Under the pieces are notes generated by a model. The model ran no database searches. It saw only the letters and a program-made list of their open reading frames with translations, and was not told the origin of the DNA. Positions 1 to 12,448 of a stretch of DNA of 64,000 nt are shown in pieces. Source of the stretch: Acanthamoeba castellanii str. Neff (Eukaryota; Discosea; Longamoebia; Acanthamoebidae); contig NW_004457442.1 of NCBI RefSeq assembly GCF_000313135.1, forward strand, positions 1,735,669-1,799,668. The letters are read 5' to 3'. Position 1 is the stretch's first letter; each line of letters opens with the position of its first letter. A program made the position numbers and the translations under genes.

Positions 1-3000
1 TCGGTGAATTTCTGGAGCTGGACCTTCTGAAGGATCTGGGCGAGATCGAGCGCGAGCTTGGTGCCGGCCTCCTTCTCGTAGTTGGCCATCAGCCACGGCG
101 CCAGTCCCAACTGTGTGTCGTGTGTGTCGTGTGTGCCACGTCAGCATCACCGCCACCTTAAGACCCATCTCGAAAAAAAGAAGAGACGCACGAGCGAGGT
201 CAGGTAGCGGTGCTGGGGATCCGGGTGGACCTCCACCAGCGCGTTCTCGGGCGGCAGCAGCGCCACTTGCTTGAGCAACTGCACACAGGACGCGTCAGGC
301 GCACGACACGCGTGACACGACACACGCACGACCGCACACAACACGCGACCGCACACGCACACGTGCGCGAGGTTGAGGGATTGAGGGGGGGTTTGAAACC
401 TGGATGGTCTCGGCGGCGGTGAAGTCGGAGGTGAGGCCCTTGAGCAGGAGCGGCTGGAGGCCGGTGAAGGCGGGCTCCCGGTTGGCCGGCATGTTGGCGA
501 CAAAGTGCTGATAGATCCGCGGGTCGCTGAAGTCCATCTTGGCGAAGAACGCCTCCAGCACCTTCACAGCGAGTGCCCCAAAGTTAAGGAAAAAACACAC
601 GACACGCACGATACGACACACTACATGGCACACGACACACACGACACACGCGATTGGAAAGGATATATAAAAACTCTTGCTGGTAGTCGGCGTAGAGGAC
701 GGAGGTGATGGCCCAGAAGATCTGGTGGTACTTGAGCAGCTCCTCCGCTGGCGTGGCCTCGATGATCACCTATTCACAGTGCACTGTGAAATCAGCACCC
801 GCGTATGCGGTCACGCGTGTGCGTGTGCGGTGGTGAGCGTACGATGAAGGTGTGCATGATGTCGATGGCGAGGCCGATGCGGTCGATGGGTCGCTTGGCC
901 TCGTGCTTGTACAGAATGCTAAGAATGACCGCGACGGCCTCCTCGTTCAAACTACAGCCCAGCGGCAGCAGTGCGCGATAGACGTGGAACGAGCGGTACA
1001 CGTAGTGCGCCGGAATGCGCCCGATCTTGGCCGCCCACGAAAGCGCTGTGTCGACACCACACGTGTTCAGCTTCTCCGCACACACGTCACCGCACACGCG
1101 TCACCGCACACACGCACGACCGCACACACGTCACCGCACACGCCCACGCACACGCACACGCGGGAGTACCTTCGGCGCCCCAGGAAGAGGGGAGGAGGGT
1201 GAAGGAGGGGAGGAGGGTGACGACCTCGGCGACCCACTGGCCCAGCTGCTTGGCGCTCTCGATGTCGAGCGCGGTGATGGTCGGGTCCTCGTAGGCCCAC
1301 GGCCGGCGGTCGCCCAGGGCCTCGATCCGGGCCAGGAACTTGGCCGCGGGCGAGTCCCGCTCGAGCTTGCCCACCTGGCCCGACGTCAGGGAGTAGACCA
1401 GGTTGGCCAGGAAGATGCGCGCGTGGCGGTGGATGAGCGCGTTGGGCGAGTCCAGGTTGAGGAACAGCACATGGAACACCACCTGCAGGTGGTCGCACAG
1501 CTCCACGATGTGCTCCACTCCCAACTCTACGTGTGTGTGCGGTCAGTACGTGCGGTTAGCGTGTGCCGTTAACGACGTGTGCGTGTGCGATGTACCGATG
1601 AGGAGGATCATGCAGGCCTCGAGGCTGGAGAGGGCGTGCTCCTGCTTCTTGTCGACGGTCACGATGCGGCTGAACTCCCACTTGCTGTTGCTGCCGCCGC
1701 TGGCGCTCTTCTCCATGCTCTGGCCGGCGCCCAGACCGTCCTCGCTCTCCTTCTCCGACAACTCCTGCGTTGTGCAGTTAGCACATGAAGCGTGTGTCGT
1801 GTGTCGCGCGGTGTGTGTCGTGCGGCGTGTGCGGCGTGTAGTTACCTCGGCAGAGTCCTCCTTCTCCTTGTCGCCTCGCTCCTCGTCGGCGAATTTGATC
1901 TGGGTGGTGTCGTAGAGGCCAGCGATCAGCAGATCGATGGTCGCCACGGGGTCCACTCTGCCCAGGAACACGGCAATCTTCCTACCCGTCGGCAGGAATT
2001 GCTCGTTGCGCTACACAACAAAACGATAGCGCACACGACACGACACGACACACACCGCGCGCACGACCACACACCGTGAGAAGCACGCTTTGATGGGGGG
2101 GAAAGCTGGAGGGTGGGGCGTGTACGGTCTGGAGGATGGTCTGGACGATGAACTGGAGAATGGAGGCGATGTTGGCCCGGTAGCGGGCCACCAGCTGCGC
2201 CCACAGCCTCTCGAGCAGGAACGGCTGGAACGACCCGTACTTGAACGTCAACGTGCACAGGTTCTGGAATGCAACGACATATTCCACATTCCAAGGTATA
2301 AGCATCTGAGGAATGTGTGGCATGTGCGTGTTGTGTGCGAGAGTGATGGGGTGGCGCACCTCGAGGAGGGAGACGGTGGCGTCGGACGGGAGGACGGCGA
2401 AGTCGATGGCCTCGAGCCACGGGGGCAGGTAGAAGAGCATGTGCGCGTGGCCGTGAATGCCCGTCGTGGTGATCCGGTGCCACGCCGCGCTGAACACCTC
2501 GAACGCCAGCTGCGGGTAGTCCTCCGCCAGCAAGCTCGAAATTTTGTACTGCATCGCACACGACACGACACACGTACGATCGTCGCACACGTCAGCACAG
2601 TGTTGCATACGTCGAGACGACGATCGATGATCATACCTGGAGCGCGGCCGACGTGTCGAGAACGCCCGTGGGCGGGCAGATGCAGTACTTGTCGTTGTTG
2701 GTGATGTCCTGCAGCAGCTTCTGCGACAGCTCACGCACCTCGTGCAACTGCAAATCATTTTCCACAAATTAGTAAATTCAATTTAAATAAGAAATAAAAA
2801 TTGTAAAAAGAGAGGGGTACCTCGTGGGCCAGGTTGATGAGGCACAGGTTGAGGAGGGCAGGAATGGGCAGGGAGCCGCCCAGCTGCCGCTCGATGATGG
2901 CCCGTCCGGCGGCCATGAAGTAGCCTCGGCTCACCTGCTTGTCGTCGTCATAGCACTGTTGTGCGATGCATGCCCACAAAGAAGCGGGTGTAAGCTCACA

Positions 3001-3487
3001 GCCGTGTGTGCGGTCATGCACGTGCGATCATGCGCGTGTGCGATCGTGTGTGCGTGTGCGTACGAGGTCAAGACACAGGGTGAGGAAGCGGTCCTCGTGG
3101 CCGGCGTTGCTCTCAAGGTAGATGTCGAGCGCGGACTCGCCGATCGAGTTGACCTGCACGTCGGTGATCTTGAACATGTTGGTCAACAGCCCGGCGATGG
3201 GTCCGCGCGGGTCGCTCGACTTCTCCGCCTTGTAGAAGTCGCCTCCGCGCAGCAGAACGCCCATAGCCTGCACCCACAAAACAATACACCCAATATTATT
3301 AGTGCGCGTGTGGTGTGTGCGGTGTGTGCCGTGCGGTGTGCGTGTGTGGTTGCGCTCGTACGTTGAGTGCGGCATACTGAAGCGAGCGAGCCTTCTCCAT
3401 CGACTCAGCGTCCGCACACTGCAAACGCCACACAAGGTAAAGAATGTCAACAATGCACACAACACACACGACACACACGACACAACC

Positions 3488-3570
<83 letters not shown>

Positions 3571-6500
3571 CGATACACACGACACACGGTACCTTGATCA
3601 GTTGGTTGGCGTCGGGCGACTCCTTGTCGGTGAGCGCCTTGGGCGCGTGACCGCAGTACTTGGAGCAGAAGAGGAACAGCTTCTTGCGGTACTGCTTGGG
3701 GAAGACCTCGGCGAGCTTGGCCGGCATGCCGGCGTGGACGTGGTGCACCACGCGCGCAATGACCGAGAAGAAGTCGTAGCGGAGGCCCTGCAGCGGGTCC
3801 GACCACTCGCCCACCACCGTGTCCAGATAGGCTCGCGTTTGCTATATAGCAACCAAGCGACCATGTAAACGGTGGTGAGTTGGTATTTTGTCTGCGTTAT
3901 GTGCGTGGGTGTGTTACGATACCTTCATCCAATCGAGGTAAGAATTGAGCAGGTTGGGGTTCATGGCCGGCGATTGCAGATTCTCCGCAGTAAACCGGAA
4001 CACAACTGTGTTTGTTGATGTTGCCATCGTCACCATGGTGAGCGTGCGTGTAAACTACGGCACGGACTCGCTTTTTTCGGATCCGAAAAAGAAAAGCACG
4101 GAGGAGGGGAAGAAGGCGGGCGTACGGCCGAGCTGGCAGCGGAGGACGAACTGGGGGTCCTTCTGGTGCTGCTTGCCCTTGGAGGGCTTGAAGTTCTGGT
4201 AGACCTCCGTGTTGTAGGGGTCCAGCTTGTCCAGAAGCGTCGGCACAAAGCTGGACTTGACGAAGCTCAACGCCTGCGCAACAAATTTGCGCAGTTCAGA
4301 CTCGTGTGTCGTGTCGTTGGCTGTTCGTGTCGTGTGCGGCGACGCACCAGAACGAGGAAGGGAGACAGGGTGGGCAGAGTCTTGAGCACGCCCAGGATGG
4401 AGCTGAAGACCGCTTCGGGCTTGGTGCACTCGACCTCCTCCGCTACGTCACCCTCCGAACCTACCACACGGATCCTTAGCTCGACGCACACGCACATACC
4501 GCACACGCACGCACACCACACGCACCGCGCACGCACGACAAACGGTATGTTTGGGAATACCGTAGGCTGCGCAGGCGGCGACGGCGTAGTTGCGCCAGAG
4601 CAGGCTCTGGGACTCGAAGTCGGGCGAAACGCTCTTCTGGTTGCGCGTGGACTCAAGGTAGGCCTGCGCCGCGGCCATGCGCGGGACGATGTGCCGGAGT
4701 GCAAAGTTGACCGTGCCTTCGTTCGCGCACAGCGGGACCAGCGCGCCCAGCATGCGCGCCCACCGCAATTGCGCGTCTGTGTACGCGCACGACACGAAGT
4801 GGTTGAGAGAGCGCGCCGACAAAGAGTCGTGGGTGGTGAGCGGCGTACCGTCCTTGTGCAGGCCCTTGTTGAGACTGACGACCTCCTCGAGCGTGCCCTG
4901 GCTGGCGGGCTGCGCCTTGTAGGCCCCCTCCGAGTCTCCACGGGCGCTATTCACATCGACAGAGCTTTGTGTGTGCGTGTCGTGTCGTGTCGTGTCGTGT
5001 CGTGTCGTGTCGTGTCGTGTCGTGTCGTGTCGTGTCGTGTCGTGTCGTGTCGTGTCGTGTCGTGCGGTCAGCGTGCGCACGTGCGTGCGGCCAACAGCGG
5101 GACTGATGAGTACGTACTCGCTGATGGACCGCCAGTCGGCGTCGGTGGCCCGGCGAGTGGTGAGCTTGTTCGAGCTGCCGCTGAGGCCCAGGAGTCGGAG
5201 CTCCTTGGCCGCCTCCTCGCTGTGGCCGTCCTTGAGCGCGAACGAGCGCTTGGTGATCAGATTCCGGTCGACATCGCCCGCGCCGGCCAGCTTGTTCGCG
5301 TTGGCCTCGATCAAGTTGGCCAGCAGCACGGTTTCCTCCACCGCAGTCTGTATCGCCAATTTTATACGTAAATGCGTGTGCGTGTGCAGTCGTGCGTGTG
5401 CGTGTGCGGTCGGACCTCTTGGGGCAGGACGGAGTTGACGTGGCGCACGGCCTTCATCACCTCCCACGCCAGTTCTCGCACGTTGGCCAGCGGGTGGCAC
5501 AGGAAGAGCAGGGCCGTGCCGTCGACCTCGGAGATGGGGCACACTACCGATTTGACGTTCTCCAGTTGGCCCTTCACGGACGCGTCACACGCACACAATC
5601 AATCGATCAGCGGTTGGGGGGGAACGGAAAAAGAAGAAGAGTGAAGAGCGACGAGATGTCTACCGATGCGATGTAGGACTTGCTCTTGTCTTCTCGCTGC
5701 TTCTGCTCGAGCTTGAGCTCTCTGTCGCTCTCCATGTCGTGCCACAGCTTCAAGAGGACCGAAAGCTGCGCTCGACACGACACGACACGACCAACGACAC
5801 TCAGTCGACACAAAACGAAACACTTTCAGAGAGGAGGGCCTTGGTCGTACCTTGGAGAGGGACTTGCGGATGAGCTGGGGATAGATATCGGGAATGCTCG
5901 ACGTGACCCGGCAGAACTGTTCGACGATCGTCGCCCGGAGCACCGGCAAGCACTTGGCCATGTGCTGCAGCACCTGGAACGCCTCATTGCGGATCGCTGC
6001 ATTCACCGAATACGATACAAACGATCAGACGCGCTCGTGTGCGAGTGCGTGTGCAGTGTGTCCGTGTGCGTGTCTGTGTGCGTGTGCGGTGGTGTGGTGG
6101 CTGCGTACCGTTGTCGACGTGTAGGGTGTACTTGGCCAACGTGTGGACCAGTTCGTGCAGGGGCATCTCGGAAGGTAGCGCACGGCGCAAACAGGAGAGC
6201 GCCAGAGGCGCCACAGCCAGCTGACCCGCCTTGTCCTTGCCCACAAGCTCTGCACCACCACAAGAACCATCCGTCAGAGTCGTGCCCTGTACGCGTGCGG
6301 TTGATGCGCGCGTGCGGTTGTGTGTGTGTGCGATGGTGGTGCGTGTGCGTGTGCGCACCCTGAACGGTCTTGCTGTTGTACTTGGGGTCGCTCAGGAGCA
6401 GGGTGCCAAACTGCGCGTGCACGTCCGCAATGATCCGATCCAGCGCCATGCCCATGCCTGGCCAATTCATGAGCAGACACAGGGGTTAGTTGGGGAGCGA

Positions 6501-9054
6501 TCTTCGCTTAAGGTGGCGACGACGGCCGAAAGGTACCCTTCGCGAAGTCGTCGAGGATGATCTTCTCGGTCTCGGCGTGGAACCGGCGCATGGCCTGGCG
6601 CTTGAGGCTCGGGTTGGCCTGACCGCGAGGCACCACCATGGTGGTGCGGATGGTGCCCACCTGCTTGCCCGAGCCCTTGAGCGTGCCGCCAGACGACTTG
6701 CCCCCGCCGCTGCTGCTGCCGCTCGACCCCGAGCGCCCTTCGGTGGCGGGAATCAGCCGGTCCGTGATGGCGTTGAACGAAAGCAGCGCCACCAGCACCT
6801 TACTGCGCTCGGTGTTAGTCTTATCGCACAATCGCACACGCGCACACGCGCACCACCGCACGCGCACAACCTCCCAATCGCATACGCGCACAACACAGAA
6901 GGAGAACGGTACTCGGGCGAGGCGCGATCTTTGATGAGCTCGAGCACGACGCTGTGCGTAGTCTGGTCGAACTTGGCCACCGACAACAGGGTGATGATGT
7001 CGACGATGATGTCGACGCACTCCTCGCCTGGCTGAATCAGCTGCTTCTCTTTCTTCTTTTCCTTGGCCGGCTGAATGAAGAGCTGGTCCAACAGCTTGGC
7101 GCACTCCTCGCCGAAGCTCTTGGTGTCCTTCACCGCCAGGAATTTGAGCAGCAGGTGGTAGATCGACTCCAGCGCCAGGGCCTTCAACTTGGGCTCCTTG
7201 AGCGACTTGAAGAGCATATCCAGCATTTCGTAGTACTTGGCCTCGAAAAACTTGACGTGGGCCGCACAGAGCAGGCCCGTAAGGAGCGGATAAAACACCT
7301 GCACATCCAACATAGGCTGGTGAGACCTCACACACCATCGCACATCACTTTGTGATGGGCTTTTAAAAAAAACTGCACAATACAAAAAGTACGCACGTGC
7401 TCACGGCCCTTGATCTTCTTCTTGCCGTACTGGGTCATGATCCGGTCATAGAAATCGGACACGATCGCATAGAAGTCGGCCAACACATCTTTTTGCGATT
7501 CTGTTGGCAATTACGTCATATAAATTAGTAAATAAACAAACGAATGTCCACAAAAATGGCGCTGGGCGAGGAAGTGTGGGTGCCTTCGGTCTTGGACTCG
7601 ACGATGGGTATGAGGATGCTGCCCTGGAATGTGCCATACGCATTCCATTTGCCGGGTGAGCCAACCACCGCGCAGCTCGGGCCGTGGGCGGGGGGAGTGG
7701 GTGTACCAAAAGCTCGGCGAAGGCGGCTTGGAGTTCCTCCTTGAGCTTCTTGGCCTTGGGGTCGAAGTACTCCTCGCGCACTCGCTTGATGAAGGCCGCC
7801 GACTCGACGATCTTTGCGTTGGTCGAGATCTGCGCAGAGGGCAAGCAAGTGTGAGGGGCCGAAAGAAATAACAAAGGAAAGAAAAAGAAAAAAAGAGCGA
7901 AGACGTACGTCCATCTTGACGTTGCGGAGGGCGTAGATGGCGGAAAGCGAAGTGGAGAGGTCCTTGGCGCTGCTGGTGGCCTCCAGCACATCGAAGAGCT
8001 TCTTCATGATCTCTCCGAATCGGCTATGTAGATCAATGAGCGTGAGTACACACACCTCGCCGCGCGCACATACACAGATGTACCCCACATGACGCGACAC
8101 ACGACACACACGACACACGTACTTTTGAGAACACAGCTCGCCGAGGATCTGAGAGAAGAGCTCGTAGATGTGAAGTCGGTTGGCCACGGCCATATCTTCT
8201 TTTTCTCCCTTCTTAGCCTTGACCAGCACCAACGCCCTAGGCAAAGCACGAAAAGGAAAGAGAACGAAGGTTTAGAGAGAGGGAGAGAGAGAATGTGCAT
8301 CGAGCGAAAATGTGGCGAGGCCTCGTACTTGTTCTCCTCAAAGTAGAGGAAGCAGGCCTTTTCGAGCTCATCAGCGGCAGCGCCTGAGATTGGGTTGTCG
8401 GATTCGTCCGCGTTTGGCAGCACCTCCAACACCAGCCGACAAAATACATAGTAAATGGTGTACTGCACACACGGCACAAGAACGTGGTGAGCGCATGGCA
8501 CAGAGCACACACGCACACACGCACACACAGCACGCATGTACCATTTTTCGCTCTTCATAGGTGGCCTGGAGCTGGGCGGCCTGGGCCTTGTTGAGCTCTT
8601 TGGCAAAGTCCTCCCACATGTCAATCTTCTTGCTGAGCTTCCGCTGTTGCCAATCGAGCAGAGCGAGCACGAGGCTGCTCAGGCAGTTCTTGCCCATCAT
8701 GCCGTAGGCCTCGAGCAGTTCCTTCCACTTGGTGTCATCCTCCGCATCGAACTGCGCCGCATCAACAGTTCAGCACACAACACGACACGACACGACACAC
8801 AATACAACAATCGTTAGTGGCTCAGAGTGCAAGAGATGGTGGCGAAGGGAAGAGCGTGCCTGCTCGTAGACGACCCAGTAGGGATCGGAGAGGGTCTTCT
8901 GGTAGGACTTGATCTTGTCCTCGACGTAGCTGATGAAGTGCCGGTTGAGGCTCCTCGCCACGAACTCGCCGGGCGTCGAGAAGTCGCCTTGTTTGGAGTG
9001 CGCGAACGGCGCCTCCCAAGGCAACGCCACACGGTACAGCTTGGCCGGATCCAT
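1..9054 (-). CDS. fry: Furry/Mor2/PAG1-type cell morphogenesis scaffold (spliced, C-terminus outside window)
   Basis: The gene starts at the ATG complementary to 9052-9054 (MDPAKLYR) and runs leftwards through about 25 short exons; the last one visible covers about 1-115. Furry proteins are roughly 2,000-3,000-residue HEAT/ARM-like scaffolds that act with NDR kinases and MOB proteins in polarity and morphogenesis. The match is by pattern. An N-terminal block (EFVARSLNRHF...KIKSYQ, about 8880-8980) corresponds to the Furry N-terminus. The stretch FYPLLTGLLCA...ALESIYHLL (about 7150-7310) aligns with the YPL-TCLLC...ALESLYRLL block of animal FRY. The later run with HTLAKYTLHVDN and LLKLWHDMES (about 5700-6200) fits the conserved middle region. 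Introns are rich in CA/GT and CACG repeats, including pure AC and CGTGT arrays. Exon joints were not all verified. I am confident of the family, not of each boundary. Confidence 0.85.
3489..3568. repeat. (AC)n microsatellite inside a Furry intron
   Basis: About 40 uninterrupted AC dinucleotides lie in an intron of the Furry gene. On the sense (minus) strand this reads GT. Pure repeats of this length are normally length-polymorphic. Confidence 0.97.
4976..5064. repeat. (CGTGT)n pentanucleotide array inside a Furry intron
   Basis: About 18 almost perfect copies of CGTGT in tandem. The same motif occurs in short runs in many other introns of the window, for example 24900-24935 and 60480-60520 in the complementary orientation. 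Confidence 0.95.
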
Positions 9055-9601
9055 TTTTCTTCGCCCCTTTTTTTTTAATCCTTCGCTTTCGTTCTTCGCT
9101 CTTTGCTGTGTGCACCAAGAATCTGCGACAAAGAAAGGGAGGTGAGTGATCCAAACGCAGCCCTTCCTTATGGCAGCTCAGTCTATAAAAAATCTTCTTC
9201 TCTGAAGATGTGGCAGGCGGAATTCGAAATGCATCGATGAAGATCAACATTCAGGGATGCACGTACCACAAGACTCGAAGATGAAGATGAGGAAGATGTG
9301 GAGATGTCAGCGGGGCCTAAAAACAGAAAGCGAGAAGGCGAGTCGGCTTTTGAACAAGGGGGTGGCCACAAGTCGAAAGTGTTCGCGTTTGCTCGCTCCT
9401 TTGCGTGTGCCGTAGACTTGGGCCGCCGGCTCAGGGTGTCTGTCGCCTTTGTGGTCGTTCGGGCGTTGGCGACTTCATTTTGGCGTGGTATCTCCGGCAT
9501 CGCAACATTATCTGAATTATTGTTTAAAAAATATCTCATTTTAATTACGCAACGCACGAGATCGGAACACGATCAAGACCACATGTTGGGTTGATACAGC
9601 G
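9055..9601. other. Divergent spacer between Furry and the Vps62-like gene
   Basis: This head-to-head spacer should hold both promoters. The first exon of the Vps62-like gene may also lie here: an ATG at about 9304 opens a frame beginning MSAGPKNRKREGE. I could not find a donor that joins it in phase to the first clear coding exon. No TATA box or RNA gene is evident. Confidence 0.5.
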
Positions 9602-12218
9602 GTGAATGGAATCGACTGGATTCCTCCCTCATATGTGATAGTGCCACCGCCTGCAACCGACCGCACGAAGCCAGTCGCTCGACATGCGACCATCTTGAAA
9701 CCTTCCATCTTCGTTCCTCCGCCCTCTTCCTTCATCATCACCACTTCCTCCTCCCCTTCTTCTCCTTCTTCTGCTGCCGTGCCCGCCCCGAAGGTCAATC
9801 TCGTGACGATCGCCAAATTTCAAAAGATGTGGTCGTGCACCACACAACGAAGGATGAAGGCCAGCGGCGGGCTGGACGAGAAGGAGGGAGTGACGTGGTA
9901 TCGGCCCATCCCGCCCCCGGGCTACGCCGTAGCGGGCGACGTGGTGCGGCCCTACCTCGCCGCCAGCCCTCGCTTCTACCTCGAGGCCCCCGTCTTCGCC
10001 ATCGGCCCCTTCCCGCCCGAGGCCGCCCAACGTACGCACCCGTTTATTTTTTATTTCAATTATTATTGTTTTATTTCATTTTAGTGTATTATTTTTTTAA
10101 TATAATTATAATTTTTCATTTTGTGCAGGGCCAGGCGCAGTGATGGCGGACAGGAAGAGGAGCGCCGCTGGGTTGCGGGCGAAGAGGGAAGTGCTCCCTC
10201 GGCAGCCCGTTAACTACTTGGCAAAGGTACGCACGCGCTGGACATCACCGCACACGCACACAAGGCACGAGCAGCTGACCGACTGACTGGCCGTGACGTG
10301 TTTGCTGTGTGTGTAGCCGGTGGACTTTGAGGTGGTGTGGCGGCACGAGGGCGGAGTGCGGGGCATGCTGCCGTGTACCGTTTGGCGACCCGTCCCGCCG
10401 CCTTCGTTCGTGGCCGTGGGCTGCATCATCACCCTTACCCACAACAAACCATCACCCGGTTCGTATTACCACCACCACCCCTCTTGTTTGCGTGTGTGCG
10501 TCTTGCGGTGAGTGCCAACTGACTGTTCCCACAAACCACAGACTGTGTGGTCTGCCTCCATGAAAGCCTGGTGGTGCCTGCCGAGGTGGACGCCCTGCTA
10601 TGGACAGCCTCCGCAAGCCCTGCGTCTGCCGCTGCGACCAACAGTACGTACTCAAAGAGAAGAGCTCAATTTATTCAACCGGTTCCGTCATTTGACGCTC
10701 GACCGATCGTGAACTGCTCCAGAGAAGGGCAGAACGTTGACCAGAGCAAAGAGCGAGCGCGACGTGACCGCTCACACAACAGCCACGTTCCTATTCGGCG
10801 ATGCCGAAGAGGTCTATGGTACAATCACAACGACATCATTGCCCTATTCATACTAATTTTAAATACATAGACTAACGGTTGGCGTCTAACATTAGGCAAG
10901 TCTACGAGCGACGGCGTGGTCGTCTGCAGCGTAAAGCCCAAAGAAGGTGATGACGAGCCCGCGATTGCGATTGGCTGCAGCCTCGCTTTGCCGGTTCCCA
11001 CGGCGACAGACGGCCTCGCGCCGCCGGCCCTGACGGGCGCTGCCTACTGCCTACGGCGGAGCGTGGTAACGCATGCGGTCCACAACGCCGAGCCGTATCC
11101 GTTCACCACGGCCGGCGCGTCGCCGACGGCCGCCAGAACCATTCCCTCGACCTCGACCACAACTTCGACCTCCCTGCCGGCGTCGCCTGTTTCGTCCCTG
11201 CCCGCTTCCCCTTCGTCCTCCTCCTCCATGCCGCCATCGCTCTCCTCGTCTCCTTCGTCGTCTTCTTCGCCAGCATTGTCGACGAATGCGCAGAGGCCAC
11301 TGCCATATCAGGCCTCGACGGCGGAGATGTCTCCTCGCCGTCTGCGCAGCGCCTCGAATCCCCCGCGCAGCCCATCACATTCCAGCCTGGCCTCGGCATC
11401 CTCCGCATTTGCTGCCTCGTCGACGGCTGCGTCGCTGCGGAGTCATCGGTCGGCGTCGCACGCAACATCGCCGCCGCGGTCGAGCAAGCGCGTCACCCAC
11501 ATGCTCGATCGACCCTCCATCGCCGGCTACTCCATCACCTTTGCGCCGCCCTCGCCCTCCCTCCCTTCGGTGAAGCCCACTTCACGATCGTCGCCACCCT
11601 CTTCATCGTCGACACCAGCCAGGCCAAGCTATCGCATCTCGTCGCTCGTGCCTCCGTCACCATCTCCGTCATCATCTTCGTCGCTGCCATCGCCGTCCGT
11701 GTCTATGTCTTCGTCTTCTCTACTCCCCGCGTGGCATCTTCCGCGCCTGTCCATCCAAGCAACACTACTTCCATCTTCTTCTACATCATCGCTGCACTCG
11801 CTCTACCCGCACACGAGTCTGTCATCTCCCCCGTCGCTCGTTGCGGCGGCCAGCGACCGACGGTACACCATCGGCGCGGCGGGGGACGAGTACGAGTGCC
11901 CGCGGTGCCACGGCCACAAGGGCCAGGGTCCGTTCGGCCCATGTCCGCTGGGCTCGATCCACTTCACCCACATGTGTGAGCTGTGCGAGGGACGAGGCAG
12001 CGTGGCCGGTACGCGGAGCAGTAACCACCCCAACGCAATCTCACCGCGCTTACCCACCGCCGCGCTTTTGGTCAGGTCCGTCGGAACTGTGCCGATTGTG
12101 CGAGGGCGAAGGAGGCTTCGGCGAGTTCGGCAAGTGTCGGCCGGAGTCGCTTCACTTCAGGGCGTGCGTCAAGTGCCACGGCCGCGGCTTCCTCTCGGCC
12201 CGAGGCCACTCCAGCTAG
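9602..12218 (+). CDS. Vps62-like protein with C-terminal CxxCxGxG zinc-cluster region
   Basis: Exons read 9602(or upstream)-10031, 10129-10226, 10317-10458, 10542-10643, 10896-12008 and 12076-12218, all in phase with GT..AG introns. The N-terminal half has the hallmark of the Vps62/DUF946 family: WYRPIPPPGYAVAGDVV (near 9900), repeated in weaker form as VWRPVPPPSFVAVG (near 10385). These proteins have been linked to vacuolar sorting, but their biochemical role is unknown. A Ser/Pro-rich, probably disordered stretch (about 11120-11850) follows. The C-terminus then carries cysteine pairs (CPRCHGHKGQG, CELCEGRG, CRLCEGEGG, CVKCHGRG) resembling the zinc-binding repeats of DnaJ. The stop is TAG at 12216-12218. 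The true start was not found: the frame is open back to a TAA near 9542 with no ATG, so an upstream exon is needed. Confidence 0.75.
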
Positions 12219-12448
12219 TGTCCCAGCGCGAGGTACGTTCGTCCCCTTTGGGCCGGTTGGTGCCTTGGTCATTGCTCACATTCCACAAATTAATTAAGCA
12301 GGAGACATTCCCGAGTTTTTTGGATTAAATTTCAAGTATTTGCGGATTTGGCGCGAACGCACGAAGCGCGAAGCGTGTAGCCAGGTGCTGCTTCTCGTAC
12401 GAGTACAAGCTTCACGACGTACTACTATCTCCGAACGAACTGCTTGCG

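Noticed and set aside
3367..3650. Open frames encoding poly(Thr-His) or poly(Cys-Val)
   Set aside because: They are translations of the AC microsatellite in a Furry intron and have no coding support.
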